Part shown: piece after piece, positions 19,017 through 28,608 of the stretch
Layout: every line of letters begins with the position of its first letter
Position numbering within the stretch: position 1 is the first letter of the stretch
Assembly: GCF_016863275.1 (NCBI RefSeq)
Contig: NZ_BOOO01000015.1
Location: forward strand, 186,001-250,000
Length of the DNA stretch: 64,000 nt
Direction: 5' to 3'
DNA from: Planotetraspora mira
GTDB taxonomy: Bacteria > Actinomycetota > Actinomycetes > Streptosporangiales > Streptosporangiaceae
Position numbers and translations under genes: made by a program
Notes under the pieces: model-generated
Database searches by the model: none
What the model was told of the DNA's origin: nothing
Seen by the model: the letters and a program-made list of their open reading frames with translations, nothing else

Positions 19017-20135
19017 ATGACTCAGGTGGAGATCGGGCGCGGCAAGAACGGCCGTCGTGCGTACGCGCTGGACGAGATCGGCATCGTGCCCTCCCGGCGC
19101 ACCCGTGACCCCGAGGAGGTCTCGATCTCCTGGCAGATCGACGCCTACCGGTTCGAGCTTCCGCTCGTGGTGAGCCCGATGGACAGCGTCGTCTCGCCCA
19201 GGACCGCGATCGAGATCGGCAGGCTGGGCGGCCTCGCCGCCCTCGACCTCGAAGGTCTGTGGACGCGCTACGAGGACCCCGCGCCGCTGCTCGAGGAGGT
19301 CGCCACCCTCGACCAGGAGGCCGCCACCCGCCGCCTCCAGGAGATCTACACTGCCCCGATCCAGGACGAGCTGATCGCCCGGCGCATCGGGGAGATCCGC
19401 GAGGCGGGCGTGACCACGGCGGTACGGCTGTCGCCCCAGCGGACGGTGCAGCACCACAAGGCCGTGATCGACGCCGGCGTCGACATCTTCGTCATCCGCG
19501 GCACCACGGTCTCGGCCGAGCACGTGTCGGGGCGGGCCGAGCCGCTGAACCTCAAGCAGTTCATCTACGAACTGGACGTGCCCGTCATCGTCGGCGGCTG
19601 CGCCACCTACACCGCCGCGCTGCACCTGATGCGCACCGGCGCGGCCGGCGTGCTGGTCGGCTTCGGCGGCGGCGCCTCGCACACCACCCGCAACGTGCTC
19701 GGCGTGGTCGTGCCGATGGCGACCGCGATCTCGGACGTGGCCGCGGCCCGCCGCGACTACATGGACGAGTCGGGCGGCCGCTACGTCCACGTCATCGCCG
19801 ACGGAGGCATGGGCGGCTCGGGGGACATCGCCAAGGCGATCGCCTGCGGCGCCGACGCCGTCATGGTCGGCTCACCCCTCGCCCGGGCCGCCGAGGCCCC
19901 GGGCCGCGGCTTCCACTGGGGGTCGGAGGCGCACCACCCGGACCTGCCGCGTGGCAGGCGGGTCGAGTTCGGCACGATCGGGACGCTGGAGCAGATCCTG
20001 CACGGCCCGTCGTCGGTGGCGGACGGCTCGATGAACCTCATGGGTGCGCTGCGCCGCACGATGGCGACCGCGGGCTACTCCGACCTCAAGGAGTTCCAGC
20101 GCGTCGAGGTCGTCGTCGCCCCTCCGCAGCCCTGA
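19017..20135 (+). CDS. guaB3: GuaB3 family IMP dehydrogenase-related protein
   Basis: A 372-residue IMPDH/GMPR-fold protein without CBS domains. It starts EIGRGKNGRRAYALDEIGIVPSRRTR, the signature of the GuaB3 group. The phosphate-binding ADGGMGGSGDIAKAIACGADAVMVGSPLA is intact, but the segment equivalent to the catalytic loop reads IRGTTVSAEH, without the GSICTTR cysteine of GuaB. ATG 19017 has AGAGCAGG upstream. GuaB3 follows guaB in many actinobacteria; whether it is an active dehydrogenase here cannot be told. Confidence 0.92.
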   Translation: MTQVEIGRGKNGRRAYALDEIGIVPSRRTRDPEEVSISWQIDAYRFELPLVVSPMDSVVSPRTAIEIGRLGGLAALDLEGLWTRYEDPAPLLEEVATLDQEAATRRLQEIYTAPIQDELIARRIGEIREAGVTTAVRLSPQRTVQHHKAVIDAGVDIFVIRGTTVSAEHVSGRAEPLNLKQFIYELDVPVIVGGCATYTAALHLMRTGAAGVLVGFGGGASHTTRNVLGVVVPMATAISDVAAARRDYMDESGGRYVHVIADGGMGGSGDIAKAIACGADAVMVGSPLARAAEAPGRGFHWGSEAHHPDLPRGRRVEFGTIGTLEQILHGPSSVADGSMNLMGALRRTMATAGYSDLKEFQRVEVVVAPPQP

Positions 20136-20150
20136 TCAACGGGAGCGGGC

Positions 20151-20176
20151 CCCGCGTGATCGGGTGATCACGCGGG
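20151..20176. terminator. Bidirectional hairpin between guaB3 and nagA
   Basis: CCCGCGTGATC (20151-20161) and GATCACGCGGG (20166-20176) pair perfectly with a 4-base loop. It overlaps the last codons of nagA and lies 15 bp after guaB3, so it probably ends guaB3 transcription. There is no U tract. Confidence 0.6.
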
Positions 20177-21304
20177 TTCCCGCACCCAGACGCCGCGCCT
20201 CATGACGCCGTCGAGGCGCAGATCCTCGTCGAGGACGACCAGGTCGGCGTACTTGCCGACGGTGATCGAGCCGATCTCGCCGTCGAGGCCGAGCACCCGC
20301 GCCGGGGTCAGCGAGGCCATCGTGGACGCGTCGACGAGCGAGGCGCCCATCTCACGGACCGTGCGGCGGAAGGCCACGTCCATGGTCAGCGTGCTTCCGG
20401 CGATCGTGCCGCCCTCGGACAGGCGCGCCACGCCGTTCTCGACGTCGACGGTCATCGGGCCGAGCGGGTAGCGCCCGTCGCCCATGCCGGCCGCGGCCAT
20501 CGCATCGGTGATCAGCGCCGTCCTTGCGGGGCCCGACTCGTGCGCGGCGAGACGCAACATCGCGGGGTGGACGTGGACTCCGTCGTTGATGAGTTCCACG
20601 GTGACCCGATCGTCTTGGAGGAGGGCCGCGACCGGGCCGGGATCGCGGTGGCTCAACGGCGGCATCGCGTTGTACAGGTGGGTGGCGACGCTGCCGCCCG
20701 CCTCGATCCCCGCGAGCGTCTGCTCGTAGGTGGCGTCACTGTGGCCGAGTGCGGCGATCACACCCTCGGCCGCGGCGTCCCTGATGACGTCGAGCGCGTT
20801 CGGCAACTCCGCCGCGATGGTCAGCATGCGGACGTGGCCCCGGCCGGCCCGCACCAACTCCCGGAACTCCGCCCGGTCGGGCTCGCGCAGCAGCGCGGGG
20901 TCGTGGGCGCCGCAGCGGGCCTTCGAGATGTACGGACCCTCGAAGTGGATGCCGGCGATGAGCCCCTGTTCGCAGAGATCGGCCAGGGCGGACGCCGTAC
21001 GCGCCAGGGTGGCGGGTGAAGCGGTGACCAGGCTGGCCAGTGTGGTGGTGGTGCCGTGTCCGAGGTGGAACGCGGCGACCTCGGCCGCCTTCTCCGGATC
21101 GCCCTCCGGGTAGGAGCCGCCGCCCCCGCCGTGCGTGTGGACGTCCACGAAACCCGGGACGACCGTCCGGCCGCCCAGAGACCGGCCGTTGCCGGGCGCC
21201 TGGCCTCGGCCGATATGGGTGATCTTGCCGTCCTCGATGGTCAGCCAGCCGTCGTGGACCCCTTCCGGCGTCACGAGGCGAACATCAGAGACAGTGAGGC
21301 TCAT
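20168..21304 (-). CDS. nagA: N-acetylglucosamine-6-phosphate deacetylase
   Basis: A 378-residue amidohydrolase that deacetylates GlcNAc-6-P, feeding amino sugars from chitin or wall recycling into metabolism. Metal- and substrate-binding motifs are present in order: VDVHTHGGGGG, HFEGPYISKARCGAHD, ALGHSDATYEQ, ATHLYNAMPPLSHRDPG and ITDAMAAAGMGDG. ATG 21304 (SLTVSDVRLV) fits the family N-terminus; an in-frame ATG 33 bp upstream adds an unlikely tail. Divergent from glpD; no DasR-type operator was recognised in the gap, which has a TATAAA on the minus strand at 21363-21368. Confidence 0.93.
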   Translation of the reverse strand: MSLTVSDVRLVTPEGVHDGWLTIEDGKITHIGRGQAPGNGRSLGGRTVVPGFVDVHTHGGGGGSYPEGDPEKAAEVAAFHLGHGTTTTLASLVTASPATLARTASALADLCEQGLIAGIHFEGPYISKARCGAHDPALLREPDRAEFRELVRAGRGHVRMLTIAAELPNALDVIRDAAAEGVIAALGHSDATYEQTLAGIEAGGSVATHLYNAMPPLSHRDPGPVAALLQDDRVTVELINDGVHVHPAMLRLAAHESGPARTALITDAMAAAGMGDGRYPLGPMTVDVENGVARLSEGGTIAGSTLTMDVAFRRTVREMGASLVDASTMASLTPARVLGLDGEIGSITVGKYADLVVLDEDLRLDGVMRRGVWVREPA

Positions 21305-21526
21305 GAGCCCATCTTTCCGCCCGGGGGCCGGGATCACAGATCGGGGGAGGTGGAACGGCTCGTTTATAGCAAAAAACCAGCATCGATCCGGCGCGTCGTG
21401 CCTGATCTCCTCGTGCCGACCGGGCGATGAAGATCATTTGGCGTGAGGGGTGGAAGTAGGATTTGCTGGTCAGAACCTACGGGTAGAAAACGACCGCACA
21501 GGCGAAAGCCGTACCGAGGGAGCCCT

Positions 21527-23269
21527 ATGACCGCGCGGATGGGCACCGCAGCGCTCGGCCCCACAGAGCGTTCCGCCGCCCTTGACCGGATGCAATCGCA
21601 GGAACTCGACGTGGTCGTGATCGGCGGCGGTGTCGTCGGTGCAGGTGTCGCCCTCGACGCCGTGACGAGAGGCCTGTCGGTGGGTCTCGTCGAGGCGAGG
21701 GACTTCGCCTCCGGGACCTCCTCGCGCTCGTCCAAACTGATCCACGGCGGTCTGCGCTACCTGGAGCAACTCAACTTCGATCTGGTGAGAGAGGCGCTGA
21801 GGGAGCGGGCCCTGCTGCTCCAGCGGATCGCGCCGCACCTGGTCAGGCCGGTGCCGTTCCTGTTCCCGCTGACCCACCCGGGCTGGGAGCGGCCGTACGT
21901 GGGGGCGGGGCTCGCGCTCTACGACACGCTGGGCTTCTCCTTCGGCTTCAGCCGGGGCATGCCGGGCCACCGGCACCTGTCGCGGCGGCGGGCCCTGCGG
22001 ATCGCCCCCGCGCTCAAGCGCTCGGCCTTCACCGGCGCGGTGCAGTACTGGGACGCCGGGGTGGACGACGCCCGATACGTGATGACCATGCTCAGGACCG
22101 CCGCGACATACGGTGCCGACGTGGCGTCGCGGGTCCAGGCGGTCGGCTTCCTGCGCGAGGGCGAGCGCGTCACCGGGGTCCGCGTGCGCGACCTGGAGAG
22201 CGGGACCGAGTTCGACGTCCGGGCCCGCCAGGTCGTCAACGCGACGGGGGTCTGGACCGACGACGTCCAGGAACTCGTCGGCGGGCGCGGCCAGATCCAC
22301 GTCAAGGCGTCCAAGGGCATCCACCTCGTGGTGCCGCGCGACCGCATCCACTCCCTGACGGGGATCATCATGCGCACCGAGAAGTCGGTGTTGTTCGTGA
22401 TTCCCTGGGGCCGGCACTGGATCATCGGCACCACCGACACGGAGTGGACACTCGACAAGGTCCATCCCGCCGCCTCCCGGACGGACATCGACTACCTGCT
22501 CGACCACGTCAACTCCGTCCTCGCGGTGCCGTTGACCAGGGACGACGTGGAAGGTGTGTATGCCGGGCTGCGGCCGCTGCTCGCCGGCGAGTCGGAGGAG
22601 ACGTCCAAGCTCTCGCGTGAGCACGTGGTGGCCCACCCCGTCCCCGGCCTCGTCATGGTGGCCGGCGGCAAGTTCACGACGTACCGGGTGATGGCGGGCG
22701 ACGCGGTCGACGCCGTCGCGCACGGCCTCGACCGGCGCGTGCCCCCGTCCTGCACCGACCAGATCCCCCTGGCGGGGGCGGAGGGCTATCGGGCGTTGTG
22801 GAACTCCCGCCATCGGCTCGCCCGCTCGTCCGGTCTGCACGTCGCGCGGATCGAGCACCTGCTCCAGCGGTACGGTTCCATGATCGACGAGGTGCTCGAG
22901 CTGATCGAGCGGGATCCCTCGCTGGGACGGCCCCTCGCGGGGGCCGACGACTACCTGCGTGCCGAGATCGTCCACGCGGCCACCCACGAGGGCGCCCGCC
23001 ACCTCAACGACGCGCTGACCCGCCGGACCCGCATCTCGATCGAGACCTTCCACCGCGGCGCCGCCGTCGCGCAGGAGGCCGCGGAGCTCATGGCGAAGCC
23101 GCTCGGCTGGGACACCGAGCAGGTCAAGCGGGAGGTGGAGTACTTCACCAAGAGGGTCGAGGCCGAACGGGCCTCGCAGGAGCAGGACACCGACCAGGAG
23201 GCCGACGCGATCCGTCTCGGTGCTCCCGAGATCGTTCCCGTCGCCCTCCCGGAGGGTCACGGCGTCTGA
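21527..23269 (+). CDS. glpD: Glycerol-3-phosphate dehydrogenase (FAD-dependent)
   Basis: A 580-residue flavoprotein oxidising sn-glycerol-3-phosphate to dihydroxyacetone phosphate and passing electrons to quinone. The FAD site is VVVIGGGVVGAGVALDAVTRG, followed by ARDFASGTSSRSSKLIHGGLRYLEQ and the GlpD-specific ITGTTDTEW-like segment IIGTTDTEWTLDKVHPA. The C-terminal helical domain is complete. ATG 21527 has GAGGGAG upstream; in-frame upstream starts lack this. It converges on the beta-propeller gene with only 7 bp between stops. Confidence 0.95.
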   Translation: MTARMGTAALGPTERSAALDRMQSQELDVVVIGGGVVGAGVALDAVTRGLSVGLVEARDFASGTSSRSSKLIHGGLRYLEQLNFDLVREALRERALLLQRIAPHLVRPVPFLFPLTHPGWERPYVGAGLALYDTLGFSFGFSRGMPGHRHLSRRRALRIAPALKRSAFTGAVQYWDAGVDDARYVMTMLRTAATYGADVASRVQAVGFLREGERVTGVRVRDLESGTEFDVRARQVVNATGVWTDDVQELVGGRGQIHVKASKGIHLVVPRDRIHSLTGIIMRTEKSVLFVIPWGRHWIIGTTDTEWTLDKVHPAASRTDIDYLLDHVNSVLAVPLTRDDVEGVYAGLRPLLAGESEETSKLSREHVVAHPVPGLVMVAGGKFTTYRVMAGDAVDAVAHGLDRRVPPSCTDQIPLAGAEGYRALWNSRHRLARSSGLHVARIEHLLQRYGSMIDEVLELIERDPSLGRPLAGADDYLRAEIVHAATHEGARHLNDALTRRTRISIETFHRGAAVAQEAAELMAKPLGWDTEQVKREVEYFTKRVEAERASQEQDTDQEADAIRLGAPEIVPVALPEGHGV

Positions 23270-23276
23270 CGCCGGA

Positions 23277-25259
23277 TCACACGAAGGGGATCCATGCCCG
23301 GTCGGCGAGGCTCGTCGCGTCGCTGACCTTGAGGCCGCCGTCGGAGACCGTCCAGATGGCGTCCCCGATGACCATGCAGCGGCGGATGCCCTGGTCGACC
23401 GGTGCGAACGAGCCCTGCACGGTCTTGCTGGGATGGCTGATCAGGCCGACCTTGTCGATCCCGCCGTCGCCGACCTTGAGCACGAGGGCGGAACTGCCCT
23501 CGATGACGTCGCCGCCCCAGCTCTGGAGGGGCAACATCGCCAGGCCCGACTGCGGCCAGTAGACGAAGGCGTGCGGATCCCACTCGGCCTCCGAGCCGGA
23601 CTTCTCCTGGAGGAACCGGGAGACGATCTTCGGGCTGGCCGGGTCGCTGACGTCGAACAGGGAGATCTGGGTGCCGATCGTCTGGCCCGACTGGGTGGCC
23701 TCCTGGCCGACGCCGAGCAGGCGCCCCTCGCCGCCCGGGTGCAGGTAGGCCGAGTAGCCGGAGATCTTCAGCTGGCCCGTGACCTTGGGGTCGGCCGGAT
23801 TCCGCAGGTCCAAGGCGTAGAGCGGGTCGGTCTGCTTGAAGGTGACCACGTAGCCGACGTCGCCGATGAACCGGACGGAGTAGATGCGCTCGCCCTTGCC
23901 GAGTCCCGTCACCGAGCCGACCGGGGACAGGCTCGCCGCGTCGAGGACGTAGACCCCGCTCTCGCTCGTCTCACGGGCCCCGCCGAAGGTCTCCGAGTTG
24001 GACGTCGTGGCCACGCGGAGATTGCCCTTGCTCTCCGACAGGGAGTACTGGTTCAGCAGGCGCCCGGGCACCGAGCCCGAGTCGACGTAGCGGGGGGACC
24101 CCGCGGCGGTGATGTCGAACCGGTGCACCTCGGTGCGCTCGGGGGGCGTGGTCGGCGTCGGTGCCGGCTTGCGCGGCTTCCCCGTCACTCGGGGAGTCGG
24201 CATCGGCATGTCGTCGATCACCATCGGCCGCAGCCACCAGCGGGGGTTGCTGGTCACGTAGAGGCTGGTCGCCGTGCCGTACACGGTGTCGCCGTCGGCG
24301 GCCACGCTGATCGGGGAGTCGGGGGAGAACGTCTGGTCGGCGGCGAGGTCGATCGTGTGGACGGTCAGCATCGAGGTCCCGGTGTACTCGGCCGGGTGGC
24401 TGATCTTCTCGCACTTCACCGCGTCGGTACGGGTGACCCCGTCGCCCTTGATCTGGAAGGCGGGCAGCCAGGCGTTGACCGGCGCGGCGAGCACGGCCTT
24501 GCGGTTGCGCTCGAGCAACTCGGACTCGGGCATGTCGGGCTTGGGGGGAGGGAGCGTGATGTTCGGCTGGGACCTGACGACGATCCGGACGGTCGACCCG
24601 ACCTGGCGGGCGTCGACGTGCATGCCGTCGGCGGTCATCGTGGACAACACCTTCGGCCGGCCGGAGAGGTCGACCAGGACGTACTTGGGCCCCGCCGGTC
24701 CCGGCATCACCTTGGCCATCGCGCCCAGCGGGATCATCCCCCCCACGCCCTCGAACAGCACCAGCGCCCGGTTGCCGGAGATCAGCAGATCGGCCTGTGC
24801 CCAGGCCTGCTCCTTGGGGACGAGACGCAGGGTGCCGGTCACCCGGCGGCTCTCGATGTCGACGACGCGGAGCAGGCCCTGGCTGACCGTGATGACCCGC
24901 TGGCCGTCGGTCTTGACCAGGTCGGGCTCGTCGACCCCGGCCTCGTGGACGTTGGTCGTCGAGTACGACTGGTCGGAGACGGCTCCCTTGGCGGCGGTCG
25001 CCGCGGGCATCGCGTCGGCGGCCTCCGAGAACGCCCGTCCGTAGACGGCGGGGCCTCCGACGCCCCAGGGAGTCGCGTTCTCGGCGGTCTTGCGCCGGAT
25101 GTCGTTCAGCATGTCGTCGCAACTCGTGTATGAGACGAGGGAGACCTTGTCGGTCAGGTCGACACGCGGAGGAGCCTCCGCCGCGCGGCCTTCCGAGCAC
25201 GCCGTGGCGAGCAGCCCGGCCAGGGCGATGGCGCCCGCCGTACGAATCGATGTCCTCAT
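23277..25259 (-). CDS. Secreted beta-propeller domain protein (probable lipoprotein)
   Basis: A 660-residue exported protein. Residues 1-21 form a signal peptide ending LLATACSEG, consistent with a lipobox cysteine at 21. The rest matches the bacterial 'beta propeller domain' family: TTNVHEAGVDEPDLVKTDGQRV near residue 100, then repeated strands such as RIYSVRFIGDVGYVVTFKQTDPLYALDLRNPADPKVTGQLKISGYSAYLHP and DPHAFVYWPQSGLAMLPL. A Pro/Thr linker (KPAPTPTTPPERTE) sits mid-protein. No catalytic motif is evident. It is divergent from the aldehyde dehydrogenase. Function unknown. Confidence 0.88.
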   Translation of the reverse strand: MRTSIRTAGAIALAGLLATACSEGRAAEAPPRVDLTDKVSLVSYTSCDDMLNDIRRKTAENATPWGVGGPAVYGRAFSEAADAMPAATAAKGAVSDQSYSTTNVHEAGVDEPDLVKTDGQRVITVSQGLLRVVDIESRRVTGTLRLVPKEQAWAQADLLISGNRALVLFEGVGGMIPLGAMAKVMPGPAGPKYVLVDLSGRPKVLSTMTADGMHVDARQVGSTVRIVVRSQPNITLPPPKPDMPESELLERNRKAVLAAPVNAWLPAFQIKGDGVTRTDAVKCEKISHPAEYTGTSMLTVHTIDLAADQTFSPDSPISVAADGDTVYGTATSLYVTSNPRWWLRPMVIDDMPMPTPRVTGKPRKPAPTPTTPPERTEVHRFDITAAGSPRYVDSGSVPGRLLNQYSLSESKGNLRVATTSNSETFGGARETSESGVYVLDAASLSPVGSVTGLGKGERIYSVRFIGDVGYVVTFKQTDPLYALDLRNPADPKVTGQLKISGYSAYLHPGGEGRLLGVGQEATQSGQTIGTQISLFDVSDPASPKIVSRFLQEKSGSEAEWDPHAFVYWPQSGLAMLPLQSWGGDVIEGSSALVLKVGDGGIDKVGLISHPSKTVQGSFAPVDQGIRRCMVIGDAIWTVSDGGLKVSDATSLADRAWIPFV

Positions 25260-25369
25260 GCCCCTAGGACGTATCGCGCCGGGCTTCGGTTCGAGCGTTC
25301 CTTGGGGCCGCCTGAAGGTTGCTTTACCAACCAGTAGCTTTAGTGGGGTCCCCGGAATATTCTTCCGCC

Positions 25370-26926
25370 ATGGCCGCCACGATTCGGACGCTCGACAGCG
25401 CCATGGTCGATCGAGTCCTCGCGCACGTCACCTCGGAGGGCAAGACCCGGCAGATCGCCGTCCCGTTCACGGGTGAGCCCCTCGCCGACATCCCGATCTC
25501 CTCGGCCGACGACGTCAGGGCCGCGTACGCCAAGGCCAGGGCCGCGCAGGAGGCGTGGGCCGCGCTGCCCGCCCGGGAGCGGACCAGGCCGTTCCTGCGC
25601 CTGCACGACGCGATGATCGACCGTCGCGACGAGATCCTCGACATCGTCCAGACGGAGACGGGGAAGGCCAGGCGGCACGCGTTCGAGGAGGTTCTCGACG
25701 TGGCCGGATGCAGCCTCTACTTCGCCAGGCGCGCGCCGGGGCTGCTGGAACCGCAGCGCCGCCGGGGCATCTTCCCGGTCGCCACCCGGGTGACCGAGCT
25801 TCGCCACCCCAAGGGCGCCGTGGCCGTGATCAGCCCGTGGAACTACCCGCTGTCCCTGGGGGTGACCGACGTGGTCCCCGCGCTGATCGCGGGCAACGCC
25901 GTCGTCCACAAGCCCGACACGCAGACCGCGCTGTCCACCCTCTGGACGATCGACCTGCTCGTGGAACTCGGCATGCCGCGCGACATCTGGCAGGTCGTGC
26001 TGGGCGACCCCGAGGACGTCGGCGGTCCGCTGATCGACGGCGCCGACTACGTGGCGTTCACCGGATCGACCAGGGGTGGCAGGAAGGTCGCCGCCGAGGC
26101 CGCCGCCCGGCTCGTCGGCTGCTCGCTGGAACTGGGCGGCAAGAACCCGATGATCGTGCTCGACGACGCCGACCTCGACCTGGCCGCGCAGGGAGCCATC
26201 CGGGCGTGCTTCACCAACGCCGGCCAGTTGTGCATCTCGATCGAGCGGCTCTACGTGCAGGAATCGGTCGCCGACGCGTTCCGGGACAAGTTCGTCCGGG
26301 CGGTGGAGAACATGAAGATCGCCGCGGGGTTCGACTGGGACACCCAGATGGGGTCCCTGACACACCGGCGGCAACTCGACGCGGTGACCGATCACGTGGC
26401 CGACGCCGTCGCCAAGGGCGCGAAGGTGCTGACCGGAGGCCGCGCGCGGCCCGACCTCGGGCCGCTGTTCTACGAGCCGACGGTCGTCGAGGGCGTCACC
26501 GAGGACATGGACCTGTGCCGCGACGAGACCTTCGGCCCAGTCGTCGCCCTCTACCGGTTCTCCGCCGAGGACGAGGCCGTCGCTCTCGCGAACGACACGC
26601 CGTACGGGCTGAACGCCTCGGTCTGGACGCGCGACCTCGGGCGGGCCCGCCGGGTCGCCGCCCGCGTCAAGGCGGGCACCGTCAACGTCAACGAGGGGTA
26701 CGGCTCGGCCTACGCGTCCTACGACGCCCCGATGGGCGGCATGAAGGCCTCCGGCCTCGGCCGCCGCCACGGAAGCGAGGGCCTGCTCAAATACACCGAG
26801 GTCCAGACCGTCGCCAGCCAGGCGTCGTGGCTCGGCTTCGAGCCGATGCTCGGCCTGTCGTACGACACCTACGCCGACACCCTCGCCGGCGTCCTCAAGA
26901 CGATGAAGCGGCTTCACCTCAAATAG
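25370..26926 (+). CDS. Aldehyde dehydrogenase (succinate-semialdehyde dehydrogenase-like)
   Basis: A 518-residue NAD(P)-dependent aldehyde dehydrogenase. The motifs ISPWNYPLSLGVTDVVPALIAGNAVVHKPD, AFTGSTRGGR, the catalytic glutamate in LELGGKNP and the catalytic cysteine in NAGQLCISIERLYV are intact. The wording resembles actinobacterial succinate-semialdehyde dehydrogenases. ATG 25370 is preferred; an in-frame TTG upstream would start inside the probable promoter. The GMC oxidoreductase starts 7 bp after its stop, so the two likely act together on an alcohol-to-acid oxidation. Substrate not determinable. Confidence 0.92.
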   Translation: MAATIRTLDSAMVDRVLAHVTSEGKTRQIAVPFTGEPLADIPISSADDVRAAYAKARAAQEAWAALPARERTRPFLRLHDAMIDRRDEILDIVQTETGKARRHAFEEVLDVAGCSLYFARRAPGLLEPQRRRGIFPVATRVTELRHPKGAVAVISPWNYPLSLGVTDVVPALIAGNAVVHKPDTQTALSTLWTIDLLVELGMPRDIWQVVLGDPEDVGGPLIDGADYVAFTGSTRGGRKVAAEAAARLVGCSLELGGKNPMIVLDDADLDLAAQGAIRACFTNAGQLCISIERLYVQESVADAFRDKFVRAVENMKIAAGFDWDTQMGSLTHRRQLDAVTDHVADAVAKGAKVLTGGRARPDLGPLFYEPTVVEGVTEDMDLCRDETFGPVVALYRFSAEDEAVALANDTPYGLNASVWTRDLGRARRVAARVKAGTVNVNEGYGSAYASYDAPMGGMKASGLGRRHGSEGLLKYTEVQTVASQASWLGFEPMLGLSYDTYADTLAGVLKTMKRLHLK

Positions 26927-26933
26927 GACTGTC

Positions 26934-28604
26934 ATGGACTACGACGTCGTCGTCATCGGGTCGGGATTCGGCGGGAGCGTGACGGCCCTCCGCCTGACGG
27001 AGAAGGGCTATTCGGTCGGCGTCCTGGAGGCCGGCAGGCGGTTCGAGGACGGCACGCTTCCCAAGACGTCCTGGCGGGCCAGGGACTTCCTGTGGGCCCC
27101 GCGGCTCGGTCTCAAGGGCATCCAGCGGATCCACCTGCTGCGCGGCGGAAGCGGCGTCATGGTCCTCGCCGGGGCGGGGGTGGGCGGCGGCTCGCTCGTG
27201 TACGCGAACACCCTCTACGAGCCCCTGGACCCCTTCTTCGACGACCCCCAGTGGAGCCGCATCACGGACTGGAAGAGCGAACTCGCCCCTTACTACGACC
27301 AGGCCAAGCGGATGCTGGGGGTGACGCGGAACCCGACCGTGACGCCCGCCGACGAGGTCATGCGGAAGGTGGCCGAGCGGATGGGGGTCGGCGACACCTT
27401 CCATCTCGCTCCCGTGGGGGTGTTCTTCGGCGCTCCCGGCGTCGAGGTCGACGATCCGTACTTCGGCGGGGCCGGTCCGCGGAGGCGGGGATGTCTGGAG
27501 TGCGGCGAGTGCATGACGGGCTGCCGCCATGGCGCCAAGAACACGCTGGTCAAGAATTACCTCCACCTCGCGGAGAGCGCGGGGGCGACGGTCCACCCGG
27601 AGACGACCGTCAGGAGCGTGCGCCCGGTCGACGGCGGATACGAGGTCACGGCCAGGAGGACCGGTTCCCTGGGCGGGAGCCGCGCCTTCACCGCGCGGCA
27701 GGTCGTCTTCGCCGCCGGCACGTACGGCACGCAGCGGCTGCTGCACCACCTGAGGGCGACCACCCTGCCCGGGCTCTCGGCTCGGCTCGGCGTCCTGACC
27801 CGGACGAACTCCGAGGCCCTGCTCGGGTTCGAGCGGCTGACGGTCAAGGGGGACAAGCTCAACCGCGGGGTGGCGATCACCTCGTCGATCCACCCCGACG
27901 CCGAGACGCACATCGAACCCGTCCGGTACGGCGACGGCTCCAATGCGATGGGCATGCTCCGCACGCTGCTCGTCGACGGCGGGGGCAGGGTGCCTCGCTG
28001 GCTCAAATTCCTCGGCGCGGCCCTCCGCCGGCCCCATCTGGTGCCCCGGCTGTTCAATCACCGGAGATGGTCGGAACGGGCCGTCATCGCCCTCGTCATG
28101 CAGGCCAAGAACAACTCGGTCACGGTCTCCCTCCGGGGGCGCGGTCTGCGGGCCGATCCCGGCCACGGCGAGCCCAATCCCACCTGGATCCCCGCGGGGC
28201 ACCAGGCCGCACGGCTGGCCGCCGAGGAGATCGGCGGTATGCCGGGCGGTTCCTGGCTGGACCTGTTCGACATCCCGGCCACGGCGCACTTCCTCGGCGG
28301 CTGCGCGATCGGCGACTCCCCGGAGAGCGGTGTGATCGACGCCTACCACCGGGTCTACGGGTACGAGGGCCTGCACATCGTCGACGGGTCGGCGATCTCC
28401 GCCAACCTGGGCGTCAACCCCTCGCTCACCATCACGGCCCAGGCGGAGCGGGCCATGGCGCTGTGGCCGAACAAGGGAGAGCCCGACCCTCGCCCGGCCG
28501 TCGGATCCGCCTACGCGAGGGTCTCGCCGGTCGCGCCGCTCCATCCGGTCGTGCCGGCGGCGGCGCCGGGAGCGCTCCGGCTGCCGATCGTGGAGATCAC
28601 CTAG
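26934..28604 (+). CDS. GMC-type FAD oxidoreductase (cholesterol-oxidase-like)
   Basis: A 556-residue flavoprotein. The FAD site is VVVIGSGFGGSVTALRLTEKG at residues 5-25; RGGSGVMVLAGAGVGGGSLVYANT follows; and the C-terminal FLGGCAIGD...HIVDGSAISANLGVNPSLTITAQAE is the GMC active-site region. Unusually, a four-cysteine cluster CLECGECMTGCRHGAKN near residue 188 is present, as in a distinct subgroup of cholesterol-oxidase-like proteins; it could hold an iron-sulfur cluster. It follows the aldehyde dehydrogenase by 7 bp. Substrate probably a sterol or other hydrophobic alcohol, by family only. Confidence 0.9.
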   Translation: MDYDVVVIGSGFGGSVTALRLTEKGYSVGVLEAGRRFEDGTLPKTSWRARDFLWAPRLGLKGIQRIHLLRGGSGVMVLAGAGVGGGSLVYANTLYEPLDPFFDDPQWSRITDWKSELAPYYDQAKRMLGVTRNPTVTPADEVMRKVAERMGVGDTFHLAPVGVFFGAPGVEVDDPYFGGAGPRRRGCLECGECMTGCRHGAKNTLVKNYLHLAESAGATVHPETTVRSVRPVDGGYEVTARRTGSLGGSRAFTARQVVFAAGTYGTQRLLHHLRATTLPGLSARLGVLTRTNSEALLGFERLTVKGDKLNRGVAITSSIHPDAETHIEPVRYGDGSNAMGMLRTLLVDGGGRVPRWLKFLGAALRRPHLVPRLFNHRRWSERAVIALVMQAKNNSVTVSLRGRGLRADPGHGEPNPTWIPAGHQAARLAAEEIGGMPGGSWLDLFDIPATAHFLGGCAIGDSPESGVIDAYHRVYGYEGLHIVDGSAISANLGVNPSLTITAQAERAMALWPNKGEPDPRPAVGSAYARVSPVAPLHPVVPAAAPGALRLPIVEIT

Positions 28605-28608
28605 TCCT

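Noticed and set aside
21305-21526. DasR operator between nagA and glpD
   Set aside because: No match to the 16-bp ACTGGTCTAGACCACT-like consensus could be found in this gap.
23220-25133. 637-codon plus-strand frame over the beta-propeller gene
   Set aside because: Shadow of the minus-strand lipoprotein, which has a signal peptide and family motifs.
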